A DNA stretch of 64,000 nucleotides from CALKGK01 sp964649515. GTDB lineage: Bacteria > Bacteroidota > Bacteroidia > Flavobacteriales_D > Sanyastnellaceae. Positions 1 to 7,996 of the stretch are shown here, in pieces. The DNA is taken from assembly GCA_964649515.1 (NCBI GenBank), contig CAZYPV010000002.1:22175-86174 (forward strand), in the 5' to 3' direction. How positions within the stretch are numbered: the first letter of the stretch is position 1; each line of letters starts with the position of its first letter. The notes below the pieces were generated by a model. That model worked only from the letters and a program-made list of their open reading frames with translations, did not search any database and was not told the DNA's origin. The position numbers and the translations under genes were made by a program.

Positions 1-210
1 GAGCACAACGATGTCTCCGAACTTGGTCGTGATCTTTGCTTTTTGTCCAAGCGGAGTGGGATCCGCCTCGGGCAGTACATCCTTTACCTCTTGTTCAACT
101 TTTTCAACTGCAACCTCTGGCGCATTTTCTACGTCATTGTTACAAGAACTTGCGCTAGCTAGGAGTATGAAGCTTGCTGCACCGGCAATTAAGAGAAGAT
201 ATTTATTCAT
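1..210 (-). CDS. Peptidyl-prolyl cis-trans isomerase lipoprotein, N-terminal part (cut by window edge)
   Basis: Reading the minus strand from an ATG at 208-210 gives 70 uninterrupted codons that run off the left edge, so the C-terminal part is missing here. The protein starts with MNKYLLLIAG, a hydrophobic signal segment, and Cys23 after a small-residue stretch (ASAS-S-C), which suggests a lipoprotein signal. A Glu/Val-rich linker follows, then GQKAKITTKFGDIVVL, which matches the opening strand of cyclophilin-type isomerases (family knowledge). The likely role is proline isomerisation in the periplasm or at a membrane face. It is divergent from the lipoprotein gene at 280. The fold assignment rests on the last 15 or so visible residues. 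Confidence 0.6.
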   Translation of the reverse strand, partial: MNKYLLLIAGAASFILLASASSCNNDVENAPEVAVEKVEQEVKDVLPEADPTPLGQKAKITTKFGDIVVL

Positions 211-279
211 CAATTTTTTTTTGTTCCTTTGTATTTAGCCCATCACTTGGGAGCACGAAATTAAGAAATTCAGTACACC

Positions 280-666
280 ATGAAAAGAAAAGGTTTAAAG
301 CTTGGTTTTGCATTGTCAATGGCCGTTTTGATGATTGCAGGGTTGAACTCATGCAAGAAGGAGGAAGAAACCATTGCTACAGTTCAGGTATTGAACACCT
401 TTGGAGCTCCTGTTCCTGGCGCAACGGTTCGCCTAAAAGGAGAGGGTACAACTGATGGAGATTTTGTTCCGGAGCCACGTTTCGATACTACCCAAGTGAC
501 CAACGGTAGCGGGAAGGTATCGTTTAACTTCAGCGATTTCTACCAACAAGGTCAAGCCGGTTTTGTGGTGTTGGACATTACGGCAACCAAAGGAAGCTTA
601 GAAGGCTTTGGCATCATCAAAGTTGAAGAAGAAACCACCAATGAAGAGACGGTTACCATTGAGTAA
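280..666 (+). CDS. Small lipoprotein with a carboxypeptidase-regulatory-like beta domain
   Basis: 128 residues. A lipoprotein signal peptide is visible: MKRKGLKLGF, a hydrophobic core, then LNSC with Cys25 followed by KKEEE. The mature part contains VQVLNTFGAPVPGATVRLKG, typical of the small beta-sandwich (CarboxypepD_reg/CNA-B like) domain found on many Bacteroidota surface proteins. No catalytic residues are evident. It is probably an outer-membrane or periplasmic lipoprotein of unknown function. It stands alone, divergent from the isomerase gene to the left, and converges on the conserved hypothetical gene to the right with only 8 nt between stop codons. Confidence 0.7.
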   Translation: MKRKGLKLGFALSMAVLMIAGLNSCKKEEETIATVQVLNTFGAPVPGATVRLKGEGTTDGDFVPEPRFDTTQVTNGSGKVSFNFSDFYQQGQAGFVVLDITATKGSLEGFGIIKVEEETTNEETVTIE

Positions 667-674
667 CAATCCAA

Positions 675-1010
675 TTAAAAGGCGCCTGCAACGTAATTCA
701 CTACTGCTTTTCTCATCATCAAGTCTTGCTCATTCGGCGGAAGCTGAGGCAAATCCTTGACTCTTTTGAAATGAGGCCAATCATCTTCGTCGCGCCCGAT
801 GAATTCATAGTACCCATAATCTTGCAGTAAAGTACAGATGGCGATGTGTAGCAACTCCACTTTCTCGTCTTTTTTAAAGTTTCGGTACCCTTGTCCCAAC
901 TCCTGAACACCTATTAAAAAGAGCACTGCTTGAAGATCTAAACCTTCCCCAAAGGTCGATTCTACTTTTTTCAAGGTCTCTTGCCACTCTTTTTCAAATT
1001 CAAAATCCAT
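675..1010 (-). CDS. Conserved hypothetical protein, cytosolic, 111 aa
   Basis: I place the start at the ATG at 1008-1010 (MDFEFEKEWQ); the upstream in-frame extension looks non-coding. The product is acidic and soluble, with no signal peptide or membrane segment. The phrases LQAVLFLIGVQELG, LLHIAICTLL and GYYEFIGRDEDDWPHF look like a compact helical family that I recall as widespread in Flavobacteria, without an assigned function. It is alone on its strand between two plus-strand genes. No motif points to an activity. Confidence 0.65.
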   Translation of the reverse strand: MDFEFEKEWQETLKKVESTFGEGLDLQAVLFLIGVQELGQGYRNFKKDEKVELLHIAICTLLQDYGYYEFIGRDEDDWPHFKRVKDLPQLPPNEQDLMMRKAVVNYVAGAF

Positions 1011-1069
1011 CCTAACTACTTTACAATGTGTTGTTAATAAAAGCCCCAAATCACTGGTATAACACAAGC

Positions 1070-1100
1070 TTGATAAGGTACTTTTGATTCATTAACTTTG
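1070..1100 (+). promoter_or_regulatory. Bacteroidota-type promoter for the TonB-domain gene
   Basis: TTG at 1070-1072, a 20-nt spacer, then TAACTTTG at 1093-1100, matching the -33 TTG / -7 TAnnTTTG consensus. The ATG lies 24 nt downstream of the box. Confidence 0.6.
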
Positions 1101-1124
1101 CAGGCATTAGCCTAACTCATACTC

Positions 1125-1859
1125 ATGTTGAAGAAAACAGCATTATTTCTATTTTCTCTCACTAGCGTTTCCACCGTTCTTTCTCAGAACAGCCGAGAGC
1201 TATTGAGTCCGCAGCTCGACACCACTTCGGTCGTTAGCCAAGCTCAATACTACCGCGAAGCGCTTGCTCTAGACAATGGCAAATATAAGGCTGAAGTTTT
1301 CTTTTTGTCTGGAAAGACCAAAATGATTGGTGAATATTTGGACGAAGATCTTAACATCGAAGATGGATTCTTTCAGTTCTTCCATTGGAACGGGAATTTA
1401 GAGTCGGAAGGCATGTTTAAGAATGGACGAAAAGTGGGTGTTTGGAAACGGTTTGAAGCAGATGGCACGCCAAAAAACGACCGGATCTATCCTCAAGAGA
1501 CTTTACAAACCTCGCGCAAAGGACACGTTGCTGCTCACTTCCCTGGAGGCTATGGAGCACTGATTGACTTCATTTCCGACAAGGTCAATTACCCCGAGCC
1601 CGCTCAGATCAAACAGATTGAAGGCACCGTGAAGTTGGCGTTTAATATTAATGAGGCGGGAGAAATTCTGGACATTACACTGCTTGAAAGTGCTCACTTC
1701 TTTCTCGATCAGGAGGCGATCAAGGCGGTGCAAGAAATGCCCATTTGGACGCCTGCCAAACTCGGTGGTGAAGCGGTAAGCTCTACTTTCATTTTGCCCA
1801 TCACCTTTCAGTTCCACGACGGAGCGCCGAACATTATGGTTGGCATGGGTTTCCAGTAA
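1125..1859 (+). CDS. MORN-like repeat protein with a TonB C-terminal domain
   Basis: 244 residues with a signal peptide (MLKKTALFLF...VLSQ). Residues about 60-120 hold MORN_2-like repeats (GEYLDEDLNIEDGFFQFFHW, then GNLESEGMFKNGRKVGVW). The C-terminal 90 residues (YPEPAQIKQIEGTVKLAF ... MPIWTPAKLGG) match the TonB C-terminal fold. Such stand-alone TonB-domain proteins are common in Bacteroidota and often lack the inner-membrane ExbB/D coupling helix; here the N-terminus looks like a cleavable signal, so energy transduction is doubtful. It has its own promoter and no operon partner. Confidence 0.75.
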   Translation: MLKKTALFLFSLTSVSTVLSQNSRELLSPQLDTTSVVSQAQYYREALALDNGKYKAEVFFLSGKTKMIGEYLDEDLNIEDGFFQFFHWNGNLESEGMFKNGRKVGVWKRFEADGTPKNDRIYPQETLQTSRKGHVAAHFPGGYGALIDFISDKVNYPEPAQIKQIEGTVKLAFNINEAGEILDITLLESAHFFLDQEAIKAVQEMPIWTPAKLGGEAVSSTFILPITFQFHDGAPNIMVGMGFQ

Positions 1860-1884
1860 ATTCAGATTTCTGAAGAAAACCAAG

Positions 1885-2292
1885 TTAGACGCTCTGCCCG
1901 AGCTCATCAATGAGCACACTCACCACCTCTTTTTTGAGCGGTTTTGCAATGAATCCTTTAACAAGCGGGTGATTTTTTGCGCGGTGATGGTCGTCTGGAT
2001 TAACCGATGTAGAAATAAGCACAATGTGCATTTGAGCTATTCTGGCATCGTTTAAGGTACTCAGCGCATCGAGCAATTCCCAACCGTTGAGCTTGGGCAT
2101 ATTGAGATCCAAAAGAAGCGCATCGGGAAGTTGATCTTGCAACAATAAAGCTTTGATCGTGTTGAGGGCTGAATACCCGTCCCGTTCCGAGCTCACTTCA
2201 ATGGATGCGGGATGACGTTGAAGAAAAAAACGATGCAAATACAGCGTCGCTTCATCATCATCAACCAAAAGAATACGGTATTGAACCTCCAT
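1885..2292 (-). CDS. Single-domain response regulator (CheY-like)
   Basis: 135 residues, a lone receiver domain. ILLVDDDE carries the acidic pocket (Asp11-Asp13), Asp62 in LLLDLNMPKLNG is the predicted phosphoacceptor, and Lys117 in GFIAKPL is the conserved lysine. There is no output domain, so it probably acts by protein contact, for example as part of a phosphorelay. No histidine kinase is adjacent. It converges with the TonB-domain gene, with 25 nt between stop codons. Confidence 0.85.
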   Translation of the reverse strand: MEVQYRILLVDDDEATLYLHRFFLQRHPASIEVSSERDGYSALNTIKALLLQDQLPDALLLDLNMPKLNGWELLDALSTLNDARIAQMHIVLISTSVNPDDHHRAKNHPLVKGFIAKPLKKEVVSVLIDELGQSV

Positions 2293-2438
2293 TTTATAGC
2301 ACGATAGTCGAATAAACTCGAAAAGTACAAAATTTAGTGAGTAACATCTTGTTTTTCTTTCGGACTAAATCGTGATCGCAGTATCCAACTCTTGCAAACA
2401 AAGTCGGTAGCCCCTCCAAAAGAAATACTTTTTATCCT

Positions 2439-2879
2439 TTACAGCGTGAGCTCAACCGCAGAGCAAGAATTCACGCTAAAAGCCACGATACCCGTCCAGC
2501 GTTCCACTCCATTTTCATCCAGCACTCGATAAGTAAAATTTCTACTCGTTCCACTTCCCAAATCACCGCTCACGCTCAAAGAACCTGCAGCTCCGCAATT
2601 GGGTGCTTCATTCCAAAAGAGGGACGTTGGTGCCTCGCCTACCTCTTGATCGTCCAAGAAAAAATAGAGGGTTTCGGTACCTTCAGTAATGAGTTCAGCG
2701 CTGGTTTCTTGAGAGAACCAAAAAACCATCTCTCCTTCAAACTTGCAAGAGCCATCGTCTTCAATGGCCTCATTATCGTAATTGGACGCCTCGGGATTGG
2801 TACAGCCCTCGTCTTTCGAACAAGCCATTAAAAGAAGACTTAAGGACAGGATGGAGAAAAAAGTGAATATTCGTTTCAT
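2439..2879 (-). CDS. Lipoprotein with a Cys-rich DDGSC motif
   Basis: 146 residues. The lipoprotein signal MKRIFTFF...LLLMAC places the modified cysteine at position 20. Immediately after it comes GCTNPEASNYDNEAIEDDGS, the short motif (C-t-d/n-p-x-A-x-N-Y-n-x-x-A-x-x-D-D-G-S-C) seen singly or in arrays in secreted proteins of marine Bacteroidota. The rest is predicted beta-rich with two further cysteines. Likely a surface lipoprotein of unknown role. The gene stands alone. Confidence 0.65.
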   Translation of the reverse strand: MKRIFTFFSILSLSLLLMACSKDEGCTNPEASNYDNEAIEDDGSCKFEGEMVFWFSQETSAELITEGTETLYFFLDDQEVGEAPTSLFWNEAPNCGAAGSLSVSGDLGSGTSRNFTYRVLDENGVERWTGIVAFSVNSCSAVELTL

Positions 2880-2990
2880 GGTAAGCTCATTCTATAAAAA
2901 TCAAACACAAGTCTTAGCACTCTAACAAATGTGTGACCAAAAATATACTTCTTCGCTCATATTTGGTGTTTCGGAAATCGAGAAAAGAAA

Positions 2991-3016
2991 AAAGCACCTC
3001 CCGTGGAAAGTGCTTT
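2991..3016 (-). terminator. Intrinsic terminator of tRNA-Pro
   Basis: Inverted repeat AAAGCAC (2991-2997) / GTGCTTT (3010-3016) with a 12-nt loop, flanked on the minus strand by a T-rich tract. It sits 22 nt downstream of the tRNA 3' end. The plus-strand side also has a T run, so it could act in both directions. Confidence 0.7.
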
Positions 3017-3037
3017 TTTAAATGATGTTCATTTTTG

Positions 3038-3112
3038 TCGGGATGAGAAGATTCGAACTTCCGGCCCCACGCCCCCCAGACGTGTACTCTAACCTGGCTG
3101 AGCTACATCCCG
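3038..3112 (-). tRNA. tRNA-Pro (anticodon GGG)
   Basis: 75 nt including the discriminator A. The acceptor stem CGGGATG/CATCCCG pairs perfectly. The D arm is GCTC...GAGT, the anticodon stem CACGT/GCGTG encloses the loop CTGGGGG giving anticodon GGG (proline codon CCC), and the T arm GGAAG-TTCGAAT-CTTCT closes with one G-T pair. No 3' CCA is encoded. Confidence 0.95.
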
Positions 3113-3118
3113 ATGGGA

Positions 3119-3126
3119 CAAATATA
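3119..3126 (-). promoter_or_regulatory. Promoter -7 box of tRNA-Pro
   Basis: The minus strand reads TATATTTG, an exact TAnnTTTG box, ending 6 nt before the tRNA 5' end. It calibrates the box-to-transcription-start distance in this genome, because a tRNA precursor can have only a very short leader here. Confidence 0.6.
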
Positions 3127-3185
3127 AGGGCTATTTTCAATTCTGCTTTCCCTGAAGGAGGAGAATTTCATCTGTGGCTTTCGAA

Positions 3186-4052
3186 TTAGTCTGGGAAAAT
3201 TCCGCCGTTGCTTTGATCTTCTTCAGGTATTCTCATGGTAATCAGCGGTAAACGGGTGTGATTCGCCACATCCTCCGCCAAACTTTGTCTGAAAAAATGT
3301 GCAAGCCCTCTCCTTCCGTGCGTTTCCATCGCAAGGAGATCTGCTTTTCTCGAATTGGCAAACTCATGAATTCCCCGCTCTACGGTCATCTCGTTATAAA
3401 TATTCATGCTGTAATTGTCCAAGTCGTGATGCTCGGCAAACTCCTTCATCAAACGTTCGCTGTAATCTGTGGCTTCAAAATTTCCGGGAGTGATGACCTT
3501 CAACAAATGCACCTCAGGTTTAAAAAGGTCAATCAATTCTTTTATTTCACCAAAAGCGTTCACCGTTTCTCCATAAAAACTAGAGGCATACACCAGTGTT
3601 TTTGGGGCGAAATCTGGATGACGTTCTTTGACGGTGATGACCGGACACGCAGCCGTTCTCACGATCTTTTCAGCATTTGAGCCCACGAAGAACTCTTTTG
3701 CTCCTTTCGCCCCATGAGAACCCATCACAATCAAGTCGATGTCGTGCTCTTCTGCCTGCTTTGTAATGGTATCATAAACATTCTCCCACTGCACTACCTC
3801 GGCGACGTCCACCCCTTTGAAAAAGTCTTGAGAAATCAGCTTTTGGTATTCTTGCTTTACCAATTTCATCATAAAAATACCTTCCGCTGTATTGCTCATG
3901 GTGGGGTATGGTTCATTGCTCGAGTACTGCGGAACTTCTAGCGCATGCAAAAGAAAAACCCGAGCACCCGTTTTCTTCGCAATTTGGGCAGCTACTTCGG
4001 CGGCATAATAGGAACATTCTGAAAAATCTGTTGGCACCAATATTCTTTTCAT
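3186..4052 (-). CDS. Tandem universal stress protein (UspA family)
   Basis: 288 residues, two UspA folds in one chain. The first opens with RILVPTDFSECS and ends with the nucleotide-binding signature IVMGSHGAKGAKEFFVGSNA plus CPVITVK. The second half is more divergent but keeps LLAMETHGRRGLAHFF and LPLITMR. The Gly-x2-Gly-x9-Gly(Ser/Thr) ATP motif is well preserved only in the first domain. Usp proteins are cytosolic stress-response proteins with varied partners; the partner cannot be told here. Monocistronic. Confidence 0.9.
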   Translation of the reverse strand: MKRILVPTDFSECSYYAAEVAAQIAKKTGARVFLLHALEVPQYSSNEPYPTMSNTAEGIFMMKLVKQEYQKLISQDFFKGVDVAEVVQWENVYDTITKQAEEHDIDLIVMGSHGAKGAKEFFVGSNAEKIVRTAACPVITVKERHPDFAPKTLVYASSFYGETVNAFGEIKELIDLFKPEVHLLKVITPGNFEATDYSERLMKEFAEHHDLDNYSMNIYNEMTVERGIHEFANSRKADLLAMETHGRRGLAHFFRQSLAEDVANHTRLPLITMRIPEEDQSNGGIFPD

Positions 4053-4255
4053 GGGATCAGTTTTAAGGGTTGATATCTCCTTTAATTTAAAGGCTTTCTA
4101 CGAAGGTCCACAATTCAAGCTGCATTTAAAATGACTTGAATCAGTTCTTTTCCTAACAAAACACAAATTGCGAAGCGAAAATTATCTTGAAATACTGGCC
4201 TCTCGATGGTCAAATGCACCAGCAAGCCCTTCATTCGAAAACGCGCTAAATTCCC

Positions 4256-4263
4256 TACCTTTG
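4256..4263 (+). promoter_or_regulatory. Promoter -7 box for pheT
   Basis: TACCTTTG, an exact TAnnTTTG, 19 nt before the pheT ATG. A clear -33 TTG at the right spacing is not visible. Confidence 0.5.
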
Positions 4264-4282
4264 ACGGTTCAAATTTGCAGCA

Positions 4283-6721
4283 ATGAAGATTTCTTACTCT
4301 TGGTTAAAAAAATGGATTGACACTCCGCTCAGTGCAGAAGAAATGGCCCCTATCCTCACCGATACCGGTTTAGAAGTAGAAGGCCTTGAAGAAGTTGAAA
4401 GGGTAAAAGGAGGCTTCAAAGGCTTGGTCGTAGGGGAAGTACTCACCTGCGTGCAACACGAAAACGCCGATCGATTGAAGGTTTGTGAGGTGAACATAGG
4501 TAGCGATGAGCCCCTACAAATTGTGTGCGGAGCGCCGAATGTTGCAGCCGGACAAAAAGTTATCGTAGCGACCGTGGGTACGGAACTACACCCTTTAGAA
4601 GGAGATGCATTCAAAATCAAAAAAGGAAAAATCCGAGGTGAAGTTTCCATGGGCATGATTTGCGCCGAGGATGAAATTGGGCTTGGCAAAGGTCATGACG
4701 GTATCATGGTGCTCGATGCCCCCGCTGCCCCAGGAACCAGTGCTGCTAGCTATTTCAATTTGGATTCAGACACCTGTATCGAAATTGGTTTAACCCCAAA
4801 TAGAACCGATGCCATGTCGCACTTTGGTGTTGCTCGAGATCTTCATGCGGCTTTATCGCATCAACAAAAACCAAGTGAGCTCAAGCACATCGATGGAACC
4901 ATCAATCTTGGGAAATTACCTTCTCCCATTGGAGTATCATCAGATGACCCCGAGCAGTGTCCGAAATACCTCGGTTTATACCTGAGCAATGTGAGTGTTG
5001 GGGAGAGTCCGGACTGGCTCAAGCAAGCATTGAACAGCATTGGTTTGAAACCCATCAACAACATTGTGGACATCACCAACTTCGTGATGCACGACATTGG
5101 TCAGCCACTCCACGCTTTCGATGCCGATCAACTCCAAGGCAACGTTCGCGTAGGCCATCTGGCTCAAGACACCGCCTTCTTAACCTTGGACGAAATTGAG
5201 CGCAAGCTATCTGCTGAAGACCTGATGGTGTGTGACGATCGTGGTGGACTTTGCTTGGCCGGAGTTTTTGGCGGGCTGCATTCGGGAGTTAGTGAAAAAA
5301 CTAAAAACATCTTTTTAGAAAGTGCTTACTTCAATCCTGTAAGTGTTCGAAAAACAGCGAGAAGACACGGTTTGAACACCGACTCTTCCTTCCGTTTTGA
5401 ACGCGGTGTAGATCCAGAACTTACGGAAAAAGCACTGTATCGAGCAGCGAACTTGATTTGTGAGCTCGCAGGTGGAGAAGCGCTACACGCTGTGGCAAGT
5501 GCCATTAGCGACGCTCATTTGCCTCAAAAAGCGAAAATTGAAGTCAACAAGCAGCGCATGGACCGCATGATTGGCATGGACATCCCAATGACCAAGGTAG
5601 AATCCATCTTGCAATCGTTAGACATGCCCATTTTACAGAAAGATGGAGATACTTTTCTTGTGGAGGCTCCTTTGTATCGTGGGGATGTGACTCGAGAAGC
5701 CGATGTTCTCGAAGAAATCCTCCGCATTTATGGATTCAATGAAGTCCCCTTGCCTGAGCGACTCACATCTACCTTGAGCTACGAGCAAAAACCAAACAGA
5801 GAAAAATACAAAGAGCGTCTATCGTCCATACTCAGTGCCAGGGGAGCGATGGAAATGATGTCCAATTCCCTGAGTTCATCCGCTTACATTGCGCTGATGC
5901 CCGACCCAGAAAAAAGTGAGGCCAGTGTAGTGAAGATGTTAAATCCTCTGAGTTCTGACCTTGAAATTATGCGTCAAACGCTTTTCTTCCAAGGCATGGA
6001 GGCCATTCAACGCAATCAAAACCATCAAAACCCAGACATTTTCGCCTATGAATTTGGACGGGTGTACCACAAGTATGAATCTGGATACGACGAACAAGAA
6101 CACTTGTCCATATTCATGAGTGGTCAGCAACGCCAAAGCAATTGGAATAATGCTCAAGATAGCAGTGGATTTGAATACCTCAAAGCCGAAGTGATGGCCA
6201 TCTTTGAGGTTTTAGGCTGGAGAGATCAAATCAAAGAGAAGCCCGGTGAAGTTGCTTTCTGTAGTGAAGGCTTACAACTTCAATTCCGCAAGAAAACCGT
6301 TGGTACCTTCGGAAAGGTGAATAAATCCATGAGAAAGCACTTCGGTATTCAAAATGAAGTTTGGTGGGCCAACTTGAATTGGGAACTCCTTTTCTCTATG
6401 GTGAACAACAAACACCTCAAATCGAGTGAGATTCTGAAATTTCCTGGTGTAAAACGCGATTTGTCCTTTTTGCTCGATCAGAACATCAGCTTTGCGGACA
6501 TCCAGAATACTGCCTTCCGCGCAGAGAGAAAGTTGCTTAAAAAAGTGGGTCTGTTTGACGTTTATGAGGGAGACAAACTGGAAGCAGGGAAAAAGTCATA
6601 CGCCATCTCTTTGCGACTTCAAGATGAAGAAAAAACACTGAACGACGCCATCATTGACAAGAGTGTTGAACGCATTCGCACCGCCATTGAAAAAGAACAC
6701 GGAGCCGTGCTTAGATCATAA
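4283..6721 (+). CDS. pheT: Phenylalanine-tRNA ligase beta subunit
   Basis: 812 residues, full length for the bacterial beta chain. Order of domains: N-terminal helix and EMAPII-like tRNA-binding domain (about 40-150, with GEVLTCVQHENADRLKVCEV and VVCGAPN), B3/B4 editing domain (about 215-390), B5 (about 410-480), the catalytic-like core, and the C-terminal ferredoxin-fold anticodon-binding domain (from KFPGVKRDLSFLLD to the end). With PheS, which is not in this window, it forms the alpha2-beta2 enzyme that charges tRNA-Phe. It probably leads the transcription unit continuing into the acyltransferase gene only 3 nt downstream. Confidence 0.97.
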   Translation: MKISYSWLKKWIDTPLSAEEMAPILTDTGLEVEGLEEVERVKGGFKGLVVGEVLTCVQHENADRLKVCEVNIGSDEPLQIVCGAPNVAAGQKVIVATVGTELHPLEGDAFKIKKGKIRGEVSMGMICAEDEIGLGKGHDGIMVLDAPAAPGTSAASYFNLDSDTCIEIGLTPNRTDAMSHFGVARDLHAALSHQQKPSELKHIDGTINLGKLPSPIGVSSDDPEQCPKYLGLYLSNVSVGESPDWLKQALNSIGLKPINNIVDITNFVMHDIGQPLHAFDADQLQGNVRVGHLAQDTAFLTLDEIERKLSAEDLMVCDDRGGLCLAGVFGGLHSGVSEKTKNIFLESAYFNPVSVRKTARRHGLNTDSSFRFERGVDPELTEKALYRAANLICELAGGEALHAVASAISDAHLPQKAKIEVNKQRMDRMIGMDIPMTKVESILQSLDMPILQKDGDTFLVEAPLYRGDVTREADVLEEILRIYGFNEVPLPERLTSTLSYEQKPNREKYKERLSSILSARGAMEMMSNSLSSSAYIALMPDPEKSEASVVKMLNPLSSDLEIMRQTLFFQGMEAIQRNQNHQNPDIFAYEFGRVYHKYESGYDEQEHLSIFMSGQQRQSNWNNAQDSSGFEYLKAEVMAIFEVLGWRDQIKEKPGEVAFCSEGLQLQFRKKTVGTFGKVNKSMRKHFGIQNEVWWANLNWELLFSMVNNKHLKSSEILKFPGVKRDLSFLLDQNISFADIQNTAFRAERKLLKKVGLFDVYEGDKLEAGKKSYAISLRLQDEEKTLNDAIIDKSVERIRTAIEKEHGAVLRS

Positions 6722-6724
6722 GCC

Positions 6725-7996
6725 ATGAAAGTCAAATCGAGGTCGGGATTATACAGCGTACTGTTCCCTTTTGTGTGGATCAGTGCGAAGTTCTTTTATC
6801 GAAAATACAAGGTAGAAGGGCTTCATCATTTTCCTAAGCGAGGCACGCCTTGCATTGTTGTGAGCAACCACCAAAACGGCTTGATGGATCCCTTAATGTG
6901 TTGTCTCAGTGCGCCACGCCAGCTCCATTTCCTCACACGTGCAGATGTATTCAAGCCCGGCTTGGCCCAACGTTTTGTAATGGGATTGAACATGCTTCCG
7001 GTGTATCGCATGCACGACAAGGTGGACAACATGGCCAAGCAGAACGACGCCATCTTCGAGCTTTGCGTAAAGCGCCTCAAAATGGGAGCCGTGATTGCCC
7101 TCTTTCCCGAAGGAAACCACGGCAATCGGAAGACACTTCGTCCGCTCAAAAAGGGACTAGCTCGACTGGTCTATAAGGCCATCGAGCAAGACCCCAGCAT
7201 GGAGAACATTCACATTGTTCCCATGGGAGTTCATTATGAAGACTATGAAGGTTTTCGGAAAGATTGCATCGTGCGCATTGGTGAAGCCATCACCTTAAAG
7301 AAGTGGTTGGCCAACCATCCCAACACTCCAGCCAGCCACAATGCACTCATGCATGAAGTAAAGCAAGGTCTTCAAGAAGTGGTATTGGACCTCCCCAACA
7401 AAGAAGCCTATCCACCATTGAATGCATACACCCGGTTTATTGAAGCCAAGGGAGCGAGTTTGGATGAGCTTTTGAACTATCAAAGTGCGTGGACGAAGAG
7501 GGGAACGCCAGAGCTCATCGAAGAATACAAATCCATAGAGAAGCTAGCCCAATCCAAGGGAGTGGATTTGGAGCATTATCCTTGGACTCAACAAGTGCCC
7601 ACATGGAAAAGCCTCTTATTTTTCACCTATTTTCCACTCGGTTTATTGGGATGTTTATTGCACGGACTCCCAGCGCTCGTTAGTGCCCAAATTGTGAAAG
7701 GCAAGATCAAAGATCCGCATTTTAGCAGCACCTTCAAACTCACCTTTGGCATGATTCTGATCCCGCTCTACTCCTCGGTAATTGGCCTTTTTGTAGGACT
7801 TACACTTGGATGGAAATGGATGCTCGGCTTCTTGCTCGGTTCGTTTGTCTTGGGTATTTTTGCCGTGTTCTTTTACGATCAAGTTCGTTCACTTCAGCAC
7901 CGCAGGCAGGAAATTTCCTTGCGTAAGCAAGAACCCGAGTTGTTCGAAAAGTGGTCAGTTTGGTGTTCAAAAATGGCATTAATCAAAGCAAAATGA
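6725..7996 (+). CDS. 1-acyl-glycerol-3-phosphate-type acyltransferase with C-terminal membrane region
   Basis: 423 residues. The PlsC-like domain has NHQNGLMDP (His49-x5-Asp55; the family is usually HX4D, but H-x5-D spacing in NHQN sequences is common in the Bacteroidota branch, from memory) and the second motif FPEGN at 127-131. About residues 290-390 add three or four hydrophobic helices, then a charged tail. The likely reaction is acyl transfer to a lysophospholipid or glycerol-phosphate at the inner membrane. It starts 3 nt after pheT and its stop overlaps the next start as ATGA, so the three genes are probably co-transcribed. Confidence 0.85.
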   Translation: MKVKSRSGLYSVLFPFVWISAKFFYRKYKVEGLHHFPKRGTPCIVVSNHQNGLMDPLMCCLSAPRQLHFLTRADVFKPGLAQRFVMGLNMLPVYRMHDKVDNMAKQNDAIFELCVKRLKMGAVIALFPEGNHGNRKTLRPLKKGLARLVYKAIEQDPSMENIHIVPMGVHYEDYEGFRKDCIVRIGEAITLKKWLANHPNTPASHNALMHEVKQGLQEVVLDLPNKEAYPPLNAYTRFIEAKGASLDELLNYQSAWTKRGTPELIEEYKSIEKLAQSKGVDLEHYPWTQQVPTWKSLLFFTYFPLGLLGCLLHGLPALVSAQIVKGKIKDPHFSSTFKLTFGMILIPLYSSVIGLFVGLTLGWKWMLGFLLGSFVLGIFAVFFYDQVRSLQHRRQEISLRKQEPELFEKWSVWCSKMALIKAK

